Shown here piece by piece: positions 1-13,395 of a stretch of 64,000 nucleotides of DNA. Numbering within the stretch: the first letter of the stretch is position 1; the number at the start of each line of letters is the position of its first letter. This DNA is from Fasciolopsis buskii (taxonomy: Eukaryota; Platyhelminthes; Trematoda; Plagiorchiida; Fasciolidae). The stretch lies in assembly GCA_008360955.1 (NCBI GenBank), contig LUCM01005922.1, forward strand, positions 111,159 through 175,158, given 5' to 3'. The position numbers and the translations under genes were made by a program. Under the pieces are notes generated by a model. It was not told where the DNA came from. It saw nothing but the letters and a program-made list of their open reading frames with translations, and made no database searches.

Positions 1-124
1 GATCATTTTCAACAACGGAAGGCTCAGAGTGACAGAGCAATCCATTTGTGGAGAATTGACTTGGGAGATGATGGTTAACATGTGTGCCTGAGATACTCCA
101 TAGATTACTGGTATTCATGAAGCC

Positions 125-357
125 AAACACCAATTGGCCGTGGAAACTATGGCGGAGCTCTCACAAATGTCAGAGAGTCTCTCCGGTGGTGTATTGGCTA
201 AGGTGTTTGATTAAAAATCGTTCCCCCCGGGCTCGCGTCCCAGTTTGGGTACTGCTGAAGATTCTTAATAAGGGTCAAACAGCTCTACCTTGCTTACATG
301 GTTTCTTAACAGCGAGCTAAGCGCTGAAATCACATGGTGAAATGTTCCATGAAAAAA
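125..357 (+). mobile_element. SINE copy 1: tRNA-like head plus degenerate hammerhead
   Basis: This is a short non-coding repeat related to copies at 45.45 kb (+) and 59.73-59.95 kb (-). An A-box-like segment lies at 187-203 and a B-box-like segment at 230-240 (GGCTCGCGTCC, against the tRNA consensus GGTTCGANTCC), the arrangement of an internal RNA polymerase III promoter. Fifteen bases downstream is a hammerhead-like core: CTGAAGA at 255-261, a short stem-loop, then CAAAC at 276-280. The body continues through GAGCTAAGCG and CACATGGTGAAATG (about 314-345), both with counterparts in the 59.7 kb copy, and ends in an A-rich run. The two copies align from roughly 125 to 352 with substitutions and few gaps. 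Both hammerhead core strands deviate from consensus (CTGATGA and CGAAAC), so self-cleavage is unlikely here. Confidence 0.72.
241..302 (+). ncRNA. Degenerate hammerhead-ribozyme-like motif in SINE copy 1
   Basis: The segment aligns base for base with the hammerhead-like segments of the other two SINE copies. It has CTGAAGA (one change from CTGATGA), a stem-II-like hairpin TTCTTAATAAGGG, then TCAAAC (consensus CGAAAC), then AGCT and CTA at the expected cleavage-site position. Stem I is the weakest of the three copies: only the outermost CCA/TGG pairs are clear. I read it as a decayed copy. Confidence 0.45.
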
Positions 358-3300
358 GAAAGGCGATTCCTTAACGAGGTTTTTTCCAGAGCTGCGTAAA
401 ACATGGAAACCAGTACTTTGTGATGTCATATCGCTTAAGTTACTTGCATATCTCTGACTAAGATGCATTTGTTGGGACAGCCTCGAATGTGTGCCGAAAA
501 AGGTGTAAGAGGTGCTAATGGTTGAGACTGGCTACGCTGCACCTCTGGCTGTTTCATCCAGCGTACGAGTCATTATTGTTGGTTGTGAACAGGCAACCCA
601 TTAATTTCATAGATCATTTTGGTGTTATCTACTGCCCTCAAGCCAGGGAAATGGAATAAATAACACAGCCTAGATAAAATTCTACGCCAACAACGCTTTT
701 CACCTCTGTTGCTGATTGAGACCGACAGAAAAATCCACTTCTTGTTAAGAGTCACGATTTGTTACTGCCGCCACCAGCCGGATGGGTTGAGTCAAGAATG
801 TCTGGTGACTCAGTAGATATCCAAGGTGATGCGATAAACGGAACAGGTTTACTAAAGTGCTCTTACTCTTAATATTATTTGTTTTGCTGATGTTAGCCTT
901 CAAAAAGTGAAATTTGCATCTTGTTGGATAGCTCAGAAATGCCATGTTCCTTAGTTACCATTCATGTTAAAAAGATATTGCCACTGACCATACTAACAGG
1001 AAGTTCTTCGCTGACAGCAAGCTGTCAGAGTTTAGACCCAAACGACCCGCAGCTTTATGCACACAGTGGAAATCGTAGGCTCAAGAATTAGTTGCAGTGA
1101 ATGTAAGGTAGATATCAGCATAAAATTAGGGTAAGCAGTTTCTCAGTTTGAATTCAGTAACCGTTGGTCAATTTCCCAATAAATAACCTCTTAACAGTCT
1201 GGAATTTCATTGACTCGTCTCAAATTCCTTCATAGCTACTAAAACCGCACAGAGTACAATAATAATGTTATTATGACATTTTACAAGAATATCGCTTCAC
1301 GTATTTCCCCTCCAATATTTTGAAATCTAATCTCAGCTTACTCTCCTTAGTCTCCAGCGAGCTTGAAGTTTACCTGGTAGAATGTATGTTTTCTGACCCC
1401 TGGGGCTGCATTCACCCAAGGGTAAAAAACTGCTGGAAACAAACTTCCTTATCCAAGAATTTTCCTTGGTAGTGTGCAGGATGTTATTTACTACGCTTCG
1501 TTATTTTGCGACGTAAAGCACTATGACTGACCAATATGGCACTCAGCTATCAGCAATGCTGACCTCCTGGCTCCTTCGTTTTCCCCGTTGGTCAGTCATA
1601 AGAATGCGCTGGCACAAGCTCAATTTTCTCACTGTAGGAAGAATTGTTCTTCCCCAACAAAACACCTTTACCGGCACATCTGAAAATAAAAAATCCTGAA
1701 TGCTTTCTCTTCTGTTAATGCAACTTTTCAAAAACCAAGTTGGGCTTCCAAATCTTTTAATTGCCTTACTCGATTTCCATTGTAAAACATCGCATCAAAT
1801 GTGACATAAACCATGGGTTTTTCACCAGCACTATTCAGAACTGTAGCGTAGTTACTCGTTCTCGCTGTATTCATCCCCATTCAGTAATCACGCGCAAAAT
1901 GACCACGTAGCGTCGAGGGTGACAGACGTTGAGAGCTAGTATGTGGAGCAAATTGCATGGGCAGAAGGTGTTCGATGTGGCTGATTCCAACTGTGATGCT
2001 GCAAAATAGGAAGTGTGATAGCCAGAGAGAGAGAGAGGATGACGAAATTCGATCTTTCGATGATTCGGACAAGACGTTTTGCCGTAGGGACAATGTGACA
2101 TGGCACAACATCCACTTAAGAATTCATAAAATAGGACAACGGTTTCAAATCTCTAGTCAGATACAATTTGCACGAAAATACCGGCTATCATTTTCCAGGT
2201 ACTTTAACCAAGAGTCACATATTATGAGATGATGCGAGGATGCTTACGTCGGGTAGTCCCTTCGGGAACCCACAGGTCATTTTGCCATTAGGCAGCACTG
2301 TTTTCTCAATTAAATAACTTGTCCTGTTTTGACCAAATTAGGACCCGAATACAGAAAAACCCTTCACTTAATATGATATATATTGCGGAAAGCGTCCGCC
2401 ACCAACCACCTGGATGTCATATCTGACATGCTTTAGAAACACTATATTCGATAGTAGAAAATTACTTTGGAGTTGAAAATTTATAATAAAAGCCGGCCAG
2501 GTGTACAAACTAGTTTAATGTGAGTCAAATTTAACTTGAATTTCCACTCTTATGATGTGGCTCGATCTAAAATATCAATGAGAAGAATAGAGTCACTCCA
2601 CCCACTCTATCATTGAAGTAGCTGGTATGTAAAATGTAATATTCACCATTGTGCTTCGGTAACTTGAGATATTTGCTTGGTGAACGAAACCACATGGTAT
2701 CCGTAGATTGTTCTGTTATACCGTATTTGTGGATACCGTGTTTTGTACTATATGGCATTCAAAGTCATTACAGTTTCCCAAATCTACTAGGGAGGCACGT
2801 TCATCGTTTCCAGTCAACAGGTGAAAGCAAGCATCGGTACGAACTTAGAAGAATGTCAAACAGTTGACTGTTCTTGGTCTTTTGATCTCTGGAACTGGTG
2901 TTTATCAGCTTAGTACTAGCATCCCACTCAGATGGCGTAATATTCGCGTGCCGTTAATTTATTATTAGTCTAAGAAATTTCTGTTCAAGTTAAGTCGATA
3001 AAACCTAAAGTTTGTCCACAGTTTTGGAAGGAGCTACAGTTTAAGATCTGTTTTCCTTTCAGTGGTTTTTGGCAACGGCGATAGGATTTATATATCAGTG
3101 AAATGTCACCGGGAACGATCCATAGTACATCTATTAAGAGTACGTATTGTAAATGAACCTGCTGGTACCACTTCCGAGGCTGAGAAACTGAAGACATTTG
3201 ATTGTGGTTTGAAAGCAGCACAAGAAATGAGCAGTAAAAAGTTAGCGCACGATTAGAAATCTAGAATAAGCTTATATTGCTGATGAGTGATGTATGCATT

Positions 3301-6300
3301 TTGTCGGTCCGCGTCCGATACTTGAAACAGTACCGATTGAAGATAAACAATTTCAAAGCTGTTTTCCGATTCGTGGGTGTGTAGTCCCCTTAAAATGGAA
3401 AAATTCAAACATTAAATTATCCATTAGCCGTGAACACAATTGCCTGCTGTGCACCACAAAGAGTTTGACTGGCAAAGAGCATCTTCCATCTAAATGTTAC
3501 AGATCTGACTCACCAGTTTGCTTGGAAGTGCACTGAAGTTCCTTGGTTCAACAAATATCGGATCACAGTACACGAGACGGTGGTTAGGCATACTGATGTA
3601 CTAAGTTGCAGTTGGTGTAAAATGCAAAACGCTGACTTCATTACGGCTTTTGAAGTGATGCTGTGACTGTCTTAACCAAAACCGCTGGCACTCAGCCAAG
3701 TCTTATTAACAGTGATCCACCGATTGGTACATTGAACAAAACATCTTCGACGAAAATCGCCTACCAATGTTCGTTTTTACCAAACGGAACTGCCCTACCG
3801 GATGCAATGTGAGAATTGGTGATCTCATCTCGTGCAGTTTTGTCGCTTCTTCTGGTTGTGCTGCAACTAAACGGGTGTTTTTAATTGGTGTCAAATTACT
3901 TCGTTGTGTTCTGATGAATAACCGACTCAGAAAGATCATGGGAATAATACTCTTGGAAGTGTTTTTGTTTAATATGACTAACGTTTTGTAACGGTCATCG
4001 TTTTCAGAAATAAGAGAGCAGCGTGTTGCTGGCTGAGTTATGCAACTTAATACAATCCAGCCTTGAACAAATTGGTTAAGAGAAGAGCAGGTGATAACAG
4101 AACAAGACAAGAACCGCCACTAGCATTATAGACGAATAGGATCAGAGGAGACGTTGGTTATTTGTTCGTGATTGAAATGCCAACGGATTAAAGGCGGTGC
4201 GTTGTGTTGTGTGGTGAGAGAAGGAAATACAGACGGGAAACAAGTGATCAAATGGAACATGGTTCTGGAAAACTTCGGTTAAAAACAGCAGTTCTTGTAA
4301 GACAACTACCTAATAGACCAGTTTCCCAGATGAGCTTTTGCGAATTGTTCCCCGGATTGTGATTTTTGCGCTTGGATCGTAACTCGGCGATGGCGAAGGA
4401 GGAAAACTTGTGGCGAAAAAAATGAATTCCACGAGTTCCATTCTTTCAGCTCCGATCACTTAACCATTCGGAATCGATTTCATAGTAGCGACTACATACC
4501 AGAATAAGTTGGCTAAAGTATTATTGTCCTTATTGCCATTATTATTATTACAATTACTGTGTTACGTAATTGTGTTTTTGGTGGTGGAACGATAAAGCCG
4601 TCCCGACTCAGGTCACTAACCTACATTAATCAGAATCCACGTTCGATGGACAACATATTTACACCTCCACATCCGTATTGCAGATTAAGACTCCCGTGGT
4701 GCATTATCGCTGGTTCGTTCATATTTTCCGCAAATCTCATGGACTCAAAGTATAACGTAAAGATTCACAATTTCACTGTCGACGGATTTGACTCGTGTCG
4801 GCATCTGTGAGCAAGCATGTGCATACAGATGCTCATACATACATTCAGGAGCATGAATACACAGACCGATAGGCACAGCTACGATTATTCCCGCCAATTA
4901 ACTTCGTGAATTCCACTGTTTAGTCATCTACTGGCCAGTCACACGATCACTCGACAGTCCGTCCGTTGAGCGCGCAAGAACTCGGAGCGATTCCGAACCT
5001 CGGAGACATTTGGACGTACGTTTGTTCATTCATTCTAACTGGGTTTGTTAATTGCGGTACCAATTTCCGACCAACGAGTTCTATTGGGCGTGCTTCCAAT
5101 AATGGTCGATGGTGGAAGTCAACGGCTCCAAGCCCAACCACCTGCAGCGTCTAACACGGCAAGGCGCAAAGTCATTCGTAATGGATTGACAAAAAGACTG
5201 TCGACCGTGGTCGCTTTTCTTCTCCAAATATTATTATCATTACTATTATTATAAAACTGACAAGCAATTTCTTCTTAAGCGTTCATTAAAAGATTAAAAA
5301 GTCAGAATGCTAAGCGTATACATTGCATTTTTAATTCCCCATTGAATGCGGACATCGTATCCATAGGAATACGAAAATGTCCGTAACAAAATCACACAAG
5401 CCTACGGCAAACTTGAAGTTCGAAAATAATGTTGGATTGCAAAGGGTTCATCTTATGGGAATAAGTCAGAAATCTCAGATCAAATAATTCTTTGTAGAAA
5501 TCAACATGCAAACGCTTAATATATTCATTGCCGTGCGGGTAGCTCCAGCGACTTTGGGAGAGATTCAAAACGACGTCTTCTACATTCGGAAAAAATACAG
5601 GAAGAATACATAATCCTTTAAGCACAATTCTGCACGAAACGCTCCGTTTCTCGTGCTTTAAAGAGTAACTGTTGTCATGCTTACATCTCAGTTAAAACAA
5701 ATCTGTGAATGACTCACAAAAATGGGCATTAAGTCGATTGTAATCAATTAGGCGCACGAGCGTTCGTGTGCCAAATGTGGAGATTAACAGAACTAAACAT
5801 CATAGTAGGAAGTGTGTGACAATACATGGGAGACAGTATAACGGCAGTAAATGGCTGAAGGGCAATAGTTGATTTCGTTTGCCAAACGTCCACAACTAAT
5901 GTTATCTACATCTTCGAACTCGATAAACTGAGGCTTAGCATGAATCAGACTGAAATAAGAAGTAGAATTTAGTCAACCAAACCCTTTGAAATGTTTTCCG
6001 AATATTTTTCAACTGTTAGATTTTATTTCCTCGAAGAATTCTAATTGTACGCACTTGAAAGGTGCATAGGTATCGGAATAAATTTAGCCGAACTGATTGG
6101 AACCCAGCTATCTTTGGGTTTTATCGAATAATCCGTGCTCCTTGAATTGTGCCTAATGCGACATTTGTAATGACATAACAATGCACTACCTGGTGACGGT
6201 ACAATCTCAAAGACACTTATTATCTCGGATATCCAAAGTCTGAATAATGTCCGATTTGCCGTGGAGTACATGCGTGATCTTGTGTTTCTCATTTCTAACA

Positions 6301-8500
6301 AGGAAAATCTTTTACGTCAAACTAGATGATTTTATCCAGTAAATGTAATTTTATAACATTCATTTTTTGCGTGACTACTAGCACCCAAATTTCCAGAATC
6401 TTTGTTGTATAATTGTAGTGACCCTGAAAACTAAAAAATGGTGACTCCCTTGAATATCTCGTCACAGCATTGGATGTTCTCCTTACTTGGGGCTGATGTG
6501 TAAAGCAAATTTACACGGTTGTCATCTCACTCCTGCCTGCTTTCCCACTCGTCACTCCCACGTTCCTTCGTTATTTACAGCTAAAAACTTTTCAGTTTAC
6601 TTGAAATCGTCTGATTTCAAATAAGCTCTCACCAGTACATGTCTTCTCGACAAAATAATATAATCAGTTTGGAATCATAACAACCGGAGTGTTGTCAGCA
6701 GATTGTCATAAATATCCCCTCAGACGCGCACCAACATCATGGTAACAACCACATGGAACGCGTGTTTGATTTCCTTATCAACTCTCACTGCAAAAACCAT
6801 CGTCCTTCCCTACCATCATTTTTGTATTAAAAGATGTACGCTTAAACATGCCGCTGGTGAAGTGGCGATCGCAACTTCCAGGCATTGACCTTTAATGTTC
6901 GCACCTACATGAATTACCGAACTGGGTGAAAGTTAACTTGTCCAGTGACTTAGTAATTGGGATCACTCATGTCGGTATCTACATCAGTACATCATGATTT
7001 CAAAAGTTTAGCGAGTGAATGCAGACATCTGTGGTACTGGTTGTTTTGATGTTCGTTTTTTTTTTGAACGCAGATGAAAGGAGTATTGCCAATGCAAAAT
7101 CTTCACTGTACAGGGCTAACTTATTTATCCAACTAGATGGCCCACAGAATAGTCTGTCATTTGATTCACTGACTTGCTGGTTCATTGGTTGTTTCATTGT
7201 CTGGCTGGTCGAAAATAATATTGACTGACTGGGCATTTTAACTGGCTGTCAAGTCACGGTTTCATCCATGTAATCAAAAGAAAAATGAAGGCTACCTACC
7301 ATCAATGATGCCAATCAATTTCGTAATCAAAATCTTGTGAAAAGGAATTCCAAATCGAAATTTTTCCACCTGTGACTGTAAAAAGCATTTGTTTTTCTTA
7401 GCGTAATTATTTGCGTTAAAAGAAGCTGCCGTAAGAATTCTAGTTGTTCGTTGGATTCAACAACAAAAGATTCATGAAAGTCCTTGTAACAAGCAGACTG
7501 ACAGAATTGTGACAGACATTCAATGAGAAGGCTTTTAAAAGGTCAGCAAAAGAAGATGTTGGATTGTGTTTACAAGAATTTATAAGTAAAATTTTACTTC
7601 ATTGGTCAAAACGTATCATAAAACAATACAAGGTTGCTTAGTTTTTTGCCCTAACCAGACCGAATTTAATGGAACAGTAACTGGGCAGGAGGAAGCAGAA
7701 ATATAACTGAATGTTCTTACCAAAATCATAAACCTAAAAAAACACATAGAGTAAAGATAGCATCGATCTCGTTCACCATGATTGTGGCATTACGAAAGTA
7801 GTTTTATTATTGCTGATATGCGACTGTTCATTCTTTGCAACTGGGTTTCTTTCAAAATGCTCTAGTTGGATGAGTTGTACACCAGGAAATCAACATGATA
7901 TTTGAGAGTGAAAAATGTTTTTTTCACACACTCATTCAATGTCCGCTGTTTATATTTTCAAATGCTGCCTGATGAAAAACATACACAAACTCGAAATTAT
8001 TGTCTACTACCGGGAAATTTGTGAACCGGTAATCCTCATGTTCAGTCTTAGGTCTACAGAACCACATCAAATTGATATCTCTTTTAGGCTTCAAACATTC
8101 ATCAGCGCGTACCCAATGCTGGTTGATTCGTCTTGTAAACGATCACAACGAATATACAAACAACTTGGTTTTCAGTATGTCAAGTTCATCCGCATACAAT
8201 GGGATGGATAGGAGTTGATAAATGAGACAAGCACTGTAGGGGTGAGTTGAAAATCGCAGAGTTTGCAATTAGTGTACCACGGATTCACCAAGAGACCGAA
8301 CATGAATGGATTTCCCCACATTCGTTGTGCTTTTTCGAACTGTCCGTTTCTGACTTGTCTGTTGACTGTACACAATCAACTGGATCAAAATGTTACGTTT
8401 TAATTGGACTTGTTTAAAGCTCAATTGCTCTTGAGTGGGTTTTCAGTCAATCCAAACCGGTTTACTCAAGGTCTGTCCAGGCTGCGATTGGTCAAAATCC
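358..8500. other. Unassigned non-coding stretch
   Basis: I see no recognisable gene, RNA or transposon domain here. Open frames are short (the longest is 134 codons on the minus strand at 3706-4110) and resemble no family I know. A short GA run lies at about 2022-2037. Intronic or intergenic DNA is the simplest reading. Confidence 0.5.
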
Positions 8501-8859
8501 TGTCTGGGTTAGTTGATAAATTCTCCAAAGCATTTGAGCCTTTGATTGAATTATAAGAAAACGAATCCGCTGGTCACATGACCTCCCTGATGAACGGACC
8601 AAACCTAAGTAGTATGTCAATCTAGAAGATTCCTCTTGGACTAGCAAGAAAGGGGATTCTTGAGTCTTTTGCTATCGACCTTGTACTCAACTGACTACAG
8701 AGCTGTTGACTGCATGAGGGTGTCAGAATGCACGACTTTCAATTATCCGGCGCGATATAAATGTCAATCAGATCTTGCAACCATTATATCATAAAGCTGG
8801 GATTCTTCAAAAGCTGCAAACGGGAAAAGGAAGCAAGATTAACGGGCTAAACGGCTTCC

Positions 8860-9535
8860 AAGCTCCATAAACGCATATCTGAGTCCGAATCATTGTTTCT
8901 GAGGATTTCCGCCTGAGTGAGTCCGAAAGTGGTAATTAGGGCCGCCTTCATTCATCTTTCCTTGTTGGACGAAACATTAAGATAGATATAGGAACCGCCC
9001 TATTTCCATGGGGACCGGGAGCATTGCTATCTGCTTACACAATAGTTTGTCTGATTTAAAATATGCAAATGATACTGTCCTGCTAAATGAATTATCAAAA
9101 ATTGTGGTTTTTTCAACACCCAAAACGATGTTTGGGATATTTTTTGTCTTCAAGGGGTAAAACGCTGTTGCAGCATTGGATTGTCTCGAAGACGATCCTT
9201 GTTTACGCAGGGTAGGAGTGGACTGAAGTGTGCATCATTGACTTTTGATTGCGTTCAACCATCTGGTCATATAATGGATAAAGAGTATTCGTGTACATAG
9301 AGGGCGAGACTGTGGCTTATGAAGAGGTAACAGTAGGACCGGTCCTGCCATGCGGCTCAGAAACATTGGTGTTGCCGGAAGAAGCTATACAAAGATTGTC
9401 GCCATTTGAACATCGTTGTTCGTTTACTATTGATGGCAGAATTTTGTCACCAATTTTGGGACTAGGCCCAGAGGAGCGTTTTATAAAAGTCGATCAAACA
9501 TGCACTGAGTTTGGATGGGTTGAGATGTTTGCGAC
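8860..9535 (+). pseudogene. RTE-like non-LTR reverse transcriptase remnant
   Basis: This is a broken fragment of a reverse transcriptase of RTE type. Three pieces read in family order in shifted frames. First, a motif around the catalytic palm at 9053-9090 reads DLKYANDTVLLNE; the usual YADD is YAND (9062-9073), so one catalytic aspartate is lost. Second, LLQHW at 9164-9178, one frame over, matches the LLQDW segment that follows the palm in flatworm RTE elements. Third, the frame 9282-9566 contains GSETLVLPEEAIQRLSPFEH followed by RC, corresponding to the conserved CETW-(x)n-FxHRC stretch of the C-terminal region. Stops and frameshifts between the pieces show it is dead. The similarity fades where the minus-strand LINE copy A begins (about 9535), so that element probably inserted into or truncated it. 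Weak extension upstream to about 8.5 kb is possible. Confidence 0.75.
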
Positions 9536-10239
9536 GTGTATTGCTTGTAGTGACTTTTGCGTATAATAAATAATGTCACATTTCAGTCAAAAGTGTGACA
9601 GTAAAAAACAAACTAAGGGGAAAAAATTAATAGATCATCACCTCGCAAAAAATAGAAAAGAACTCATCCAGAAATAATCATAGTATTATGACAGACTACT
9701 CAGGAATTCGGCAAAAATGCGGCCACGGTTTATCGAAATTCGTGTTAAATATTGGACAGTGGATTCCCTATATATATTGATTCTGGAGGGTATGGAAAGA
9801 AAAACGGACCGTGTAGAAATATGAGAGCGACATTTTGAAACATCGTCGCACAGAGGATGCGTGGGATCCGAGAGAATTTTATGAACGAATTTCTCATATG
9901 CTGATAAGTGTTGATCACATAGATTAAGGGACAATCCATTTAGTGGTACGAAGGACACACAGCTAATAATTGATAGCTCCCGGCGAAGAATTTTAGTCTT
10001 TTCTAAGTAAAACTAGAAAAATAACAGGAGGGCAGTAAAGTAGGATTAGAAAAACATTGGTCCACAAATCGGGAGAGGGTGCTTTATTTCATCTTGTACT
10101 GTCGAAGCTTCGTGATTTGAAATGGCAACTATCGGAGATTGTTTACACAGATAGAAATATGAGAAGTCCACTTCAGATTTTAATCGATATTATCTCCTAG
10201 ATATTTTACAAAATCAACCTTGGTAAGCGTCTTTTGAGT

Positions 10240-10976
10240 TGATGGCGGACGTTTCGGATGGGTACACTGACCGAGAGAGAGAGAGAAAACAGAAATTCGA
10301 AACCTTTAGATGTGTTGAGGTTTAAACCAGCTAGTGCGGAGAAACCGTAAACAAAAAATAGGTTGTCAGAAAGTTTTGAAAATCATCGTCGGTCAAAACG
10401 GCTTGAGTGAAGGCAACATCATCAGCATACGTAAATAGATGATAAGGGTAGCTAGTTGATAAGTTTCTATAGAGAAGCGACACGGCGAAAGAACAGTACC
10501 CTGAGACACTTCTGAGTTATTAATAAACAGTTCTGAAGTTTTACAGCCCATTTGTGTGCACTGGGTTCGGCTAGTAAAGCAATCAGGCAACCGTGCTTAT
10601 AATGGCCTGGGACAACCAAATGTTTCCAGTTTGTGAAGTAGAACAGACCGCAAGACTGAGTCAAATGCCGACGAATAATCTAGAAAGGCGCAACGGAAGG
10701 ATTTCACTAATGCGTTTATGGACTTACAAATGTGGTGAATGAGGGAGGCGACAGCGTCCAAAGTGGAGCTGTTAGATCTATAGGCAAACTGAAAACGGTC
10801 GTCAGGAGGATCCGTGGGAGAAAGCAGGCGCTTACTAAGGCACTCTCCGTCAGTTTAAGACCAGAAGATGTTAAGGCGATGGGGAGAAAACGTTTTGCCA
10901 AAACAGTAGAATTGTTAGATTTAGGGATGGGAATAATAGTGACGAGTCTCCAACAATCAGGGATAGAAGAGGACAT
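10240..10976 (-). pseudogene. Reverse transcriptase domain remnant of LINE copy A
   Basis: Minus-strand translation gives successive reverse transcriptase motifs in different frames: IPDCWRLVTIIPIPK (fingers), PIALTSSGLKLTE, SRTQCTQMG, VSQGTVLSP, then LFTYADDVAFTQAV, with the YADD codons at 10418-10429 intact, and ALAGLNLNTSKGF at about 10310-10345. The linked block VDFVKYLGDNID-NLKWTSHI follows at about 10150-10215. Stops and frameshifts between them mark a pseudogene. The same order of motifs is found in the 27-29 kb copy. Confidence 0.85.
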
Positions 10977-11569
10977 TAATGACGAGTTAGTTAGAGAAGT
11001 AAATGCATCGTCAGAGCCACAACACCATCACCCTGACCAAACATGACTGCGGTATAATTGGAAGGTTGGGTGAAAGCATGATTGATGCTGTCGACATCCA
11101 TAGAACATTTCACATGATTCTTTTTCTTCCCACACAACAGTCGAATGCCTTGCCATAGGAATCGATTATTGTTACCGCTCATGAGTTGGCTGGCGAATGT
11201 AGTGTCGGTGCGTTTAACCTCGGCTTTTATTAGGTTAGAAATATATCGCACGCTTGAGTTATTACGAGATTTGTAGAAGTGCACTTTATGTCTTCTTAGA
11301 GATTTTAGTTTTGTGTGGAGATACAGATATTTGAGATTAATAGTATTTCTAAGGGACAGCAGATATCAAAGATTGAGCTGGCCGTCTCTGTGAAACCTTT
11401 GATATTACCATTGAGCAGGGGTTCAAATGATAAGCAGGCAGATGCGTGTGAAAGGGGTTTCTGAAGAAGAATAAGGTTGTTGTGTAAAACGTTACGGAGG
11501 CCAACTCGGACTGGATTTGTTTGCCTAAACTAATGGAAAGCTGACCTAGTATATATCTTGGGCCTTAAA

Positions 11570-12185
11570 AGAAGCAGAAAATGATCACTACTTGAAATAG
11601 AAGCGCACAGTTTCAGGAAAAATAAATCGGAGTAGTCGGTATCTAAAATGAAACAGCCTATGGTGGGAGAAAAGCAGAGATCAGTCAAATCAAACACAGT
11701 TAGTGGTAAGGTAGATGCATGATTAAAATCGCCTACATAATACGCAGATTATCCTCAAGAAGAGAAAAACTAAACAATAGAAAAGAGTCGAAAAAAGACG
11801 CAATATTTTGTTGCGAGCTAAATGGGGCAACGTATAAATTGGTTGTGGTAGTGCTGTTATGACGATAAAACCTAGGATGAGTGTCACGAGACAGTCAATA
11901 CCTTTCAGCGAGCACGTATAAACAACTTCGGACTTGCCAGACCAGAAGGAGTTTATGTGTTGCAACACCACCTCCAGTCTTCTTGTTCGAAACTCTGTCC
12001 TGCCGATGCAGTCTCAAGCTGTCTATCGACACGAGTGAATCAGCGACATCCGGGATCAGACACGATTCTTGTGTGCAGATGACACACGTGTGAGCATGCA
12101 TCGGTGACTGAAGTGTGAGGGACGGGGCCGACATCTTCGTAAACAGAGAGCGGAAGTTGGCACTCAACAAAGCCGGAATGGACAT
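11570..12185 (-). pseudogene. Endonuclease domain remnant of LINE copy A
   Basis: An open frame of 96 codons (12185-11895) covers the first half of the AP-like endonuclease: a NFRSL block near residue 10, TQES near residue 39 with the expected catalytic glutamate, and KTGGGV near residue 70. After a frame change the domain resumes with YVGDFNHAST (GDFN at 11722-11733) and ends with SSSDHF (SDH at 11581-11589). In intact elements this domain nicks the chromosomal target for target-primed reverse transcription. Frame changes show that it no longer encodes one protein. Confidence 0.8.
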
Positions 12186-13348
12186 CTTGGTTGGAAGGGT
12201 GCATTTAAGGCTGCCTGTCAGCCAGCACGAGTGCCTCTTCTAGATTGATTAGAAGCTCGATGAGGTGCAGAAACACGGGCTCCCAATATATGTTGAGAAA
12301 CGATACGGTTTTTGAACAAAAGCAATTCCGAACGATTGCAGGGTCGAACGGAGGACTTGATCGAACCAAATATCCGCCAAGAAAACAACGAAATAAGGGT
12401 GACACGGAATTGTAGCGCAACCAGTAAAAGAGCGCGCCTGTTCGCATATAGACTGCCTCGGTGTACAGGGCAAACCTCGACGAATAAACCATGGAAAATA
12501 GATTAGAACAGCCAGTTCATGATGCGGAGAAAGGAAGTGTAAACCCTATCTGCAGCCTGTCCCGAGGGGATAGAGATGCAATAACGTGTATGGGTTCGCA
12601 AGACCCCGTAATGTGAAGGCAGGACAATTTGCTTAAATGCCGCGGTTAGCAGCATTTCTGAATTTGAAATGTTTCTGCTTCCGTATTATTCATCCGAATC
12701 AGTATTTTATTATTTTTGTTTCACTGTTAATCAGTGCCTCTAGGCAGCCACGGAAACTAGAGCATAATATTGCACGGTTAATGGTTATGCGCACAAAAAA
12801 TTCGGATGAAGCTGTAAACCGTGGTATGACAAATCGAACTCCACGCTCATGGGAACTATCCAGGTAACCCGGTGAAATCCATATGGACTTATTTGCTGCT
12901 ATCGTTAACAAATATTTCTATGAAAATTTAGCAGCCAAAGAATTCTAAATTTCGCAATATTTCCAACAAGTTTCATTCGTATAATTATAAAGTGCAACGT
13001 TTTTGATACAAAATAAGAATAATGAAATGATCACAGTCCGAAGACAAGCAGAAAAATTTGAAGACAATGTAAAAAGTACAAAGTGGAATGGTTCATGCAC
13101 ATGATTTCTTACTGCCTGCAGTCAATGATACGACACGTATTCATATGACAACAGTTTTCATTTTCAAGTCTCATTCAGTTTAACACTCTTGCACGTGGGT
13201 AGCTCGAAGTAATCTGTGCTGAATTCCTCATAATCGCTATTCGTAGTGAGAAAAGTGTGTATAAAAAAGTTATAATTTGCGAGGAAATCAAGTCTCAGTT
13301 AGCTGAAGGGTCGCAAGCAGTCACAAAACTTCACATCCTCGTCGTCTT

Positions 13349-13395
13349 TGTGTGTGTGTGTGTGTGCGTGTGTGCGTGTGAGTGTGTCTGTGTAT
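13349..13395. repeat. (TG)n microsatellite
   Basis: A run of alternating T and G with a few interruptions (GCGTG, GAGTG) is followed by a G7 tract. It is an ordinary simple-sequence repeat. Confidence 0.95.

Larger units (their letters stand above)
9532..12190 (-). mobile_element. CR1/Jockey-like LINE, copy A (decayed, endonuclease + reverse transcriptase)
   Basis: Read on the minus strand, this is a nearly colinear non-LTR retrotransposon open reading frame broken into several frames. An AP-type endonuclease comes first (12185 to about 11570), with an N-terminal NFRSL block, TQES, GGGV, then GDFN at 11722-11733 and SDH at 11581-11589, the catalytic and DNA-binding signatures of the family. 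A linker (11284-10991) aligns with the linker of the 27-29 kb element. The reverse transcriptase follows: IPDCWRLVTIIPIPK and PIALTSSGLKLTE (10976-10716), VSQGTVLSP, YADD at 10418-10429, a KYLG block near 10200 and a C-terminal block at 9958-9690. The 3' end carries the family motif CTGAAATGTGAC (its complement at 9575-9586), then ACGCAAAA and an AATAC-like tail near 9536. Several frameshifts and stops make it non-functional, although YADD, GDFN and SDH survive. The clade assignment is from motifs only. Confidence 0.85.

Noticed and set aside
10732..11046. 104-codon plus-strand frame over LINE copy A
   Set aside because: It is the antisense shadow of the reverse transcriptase remnant on the minus strand.
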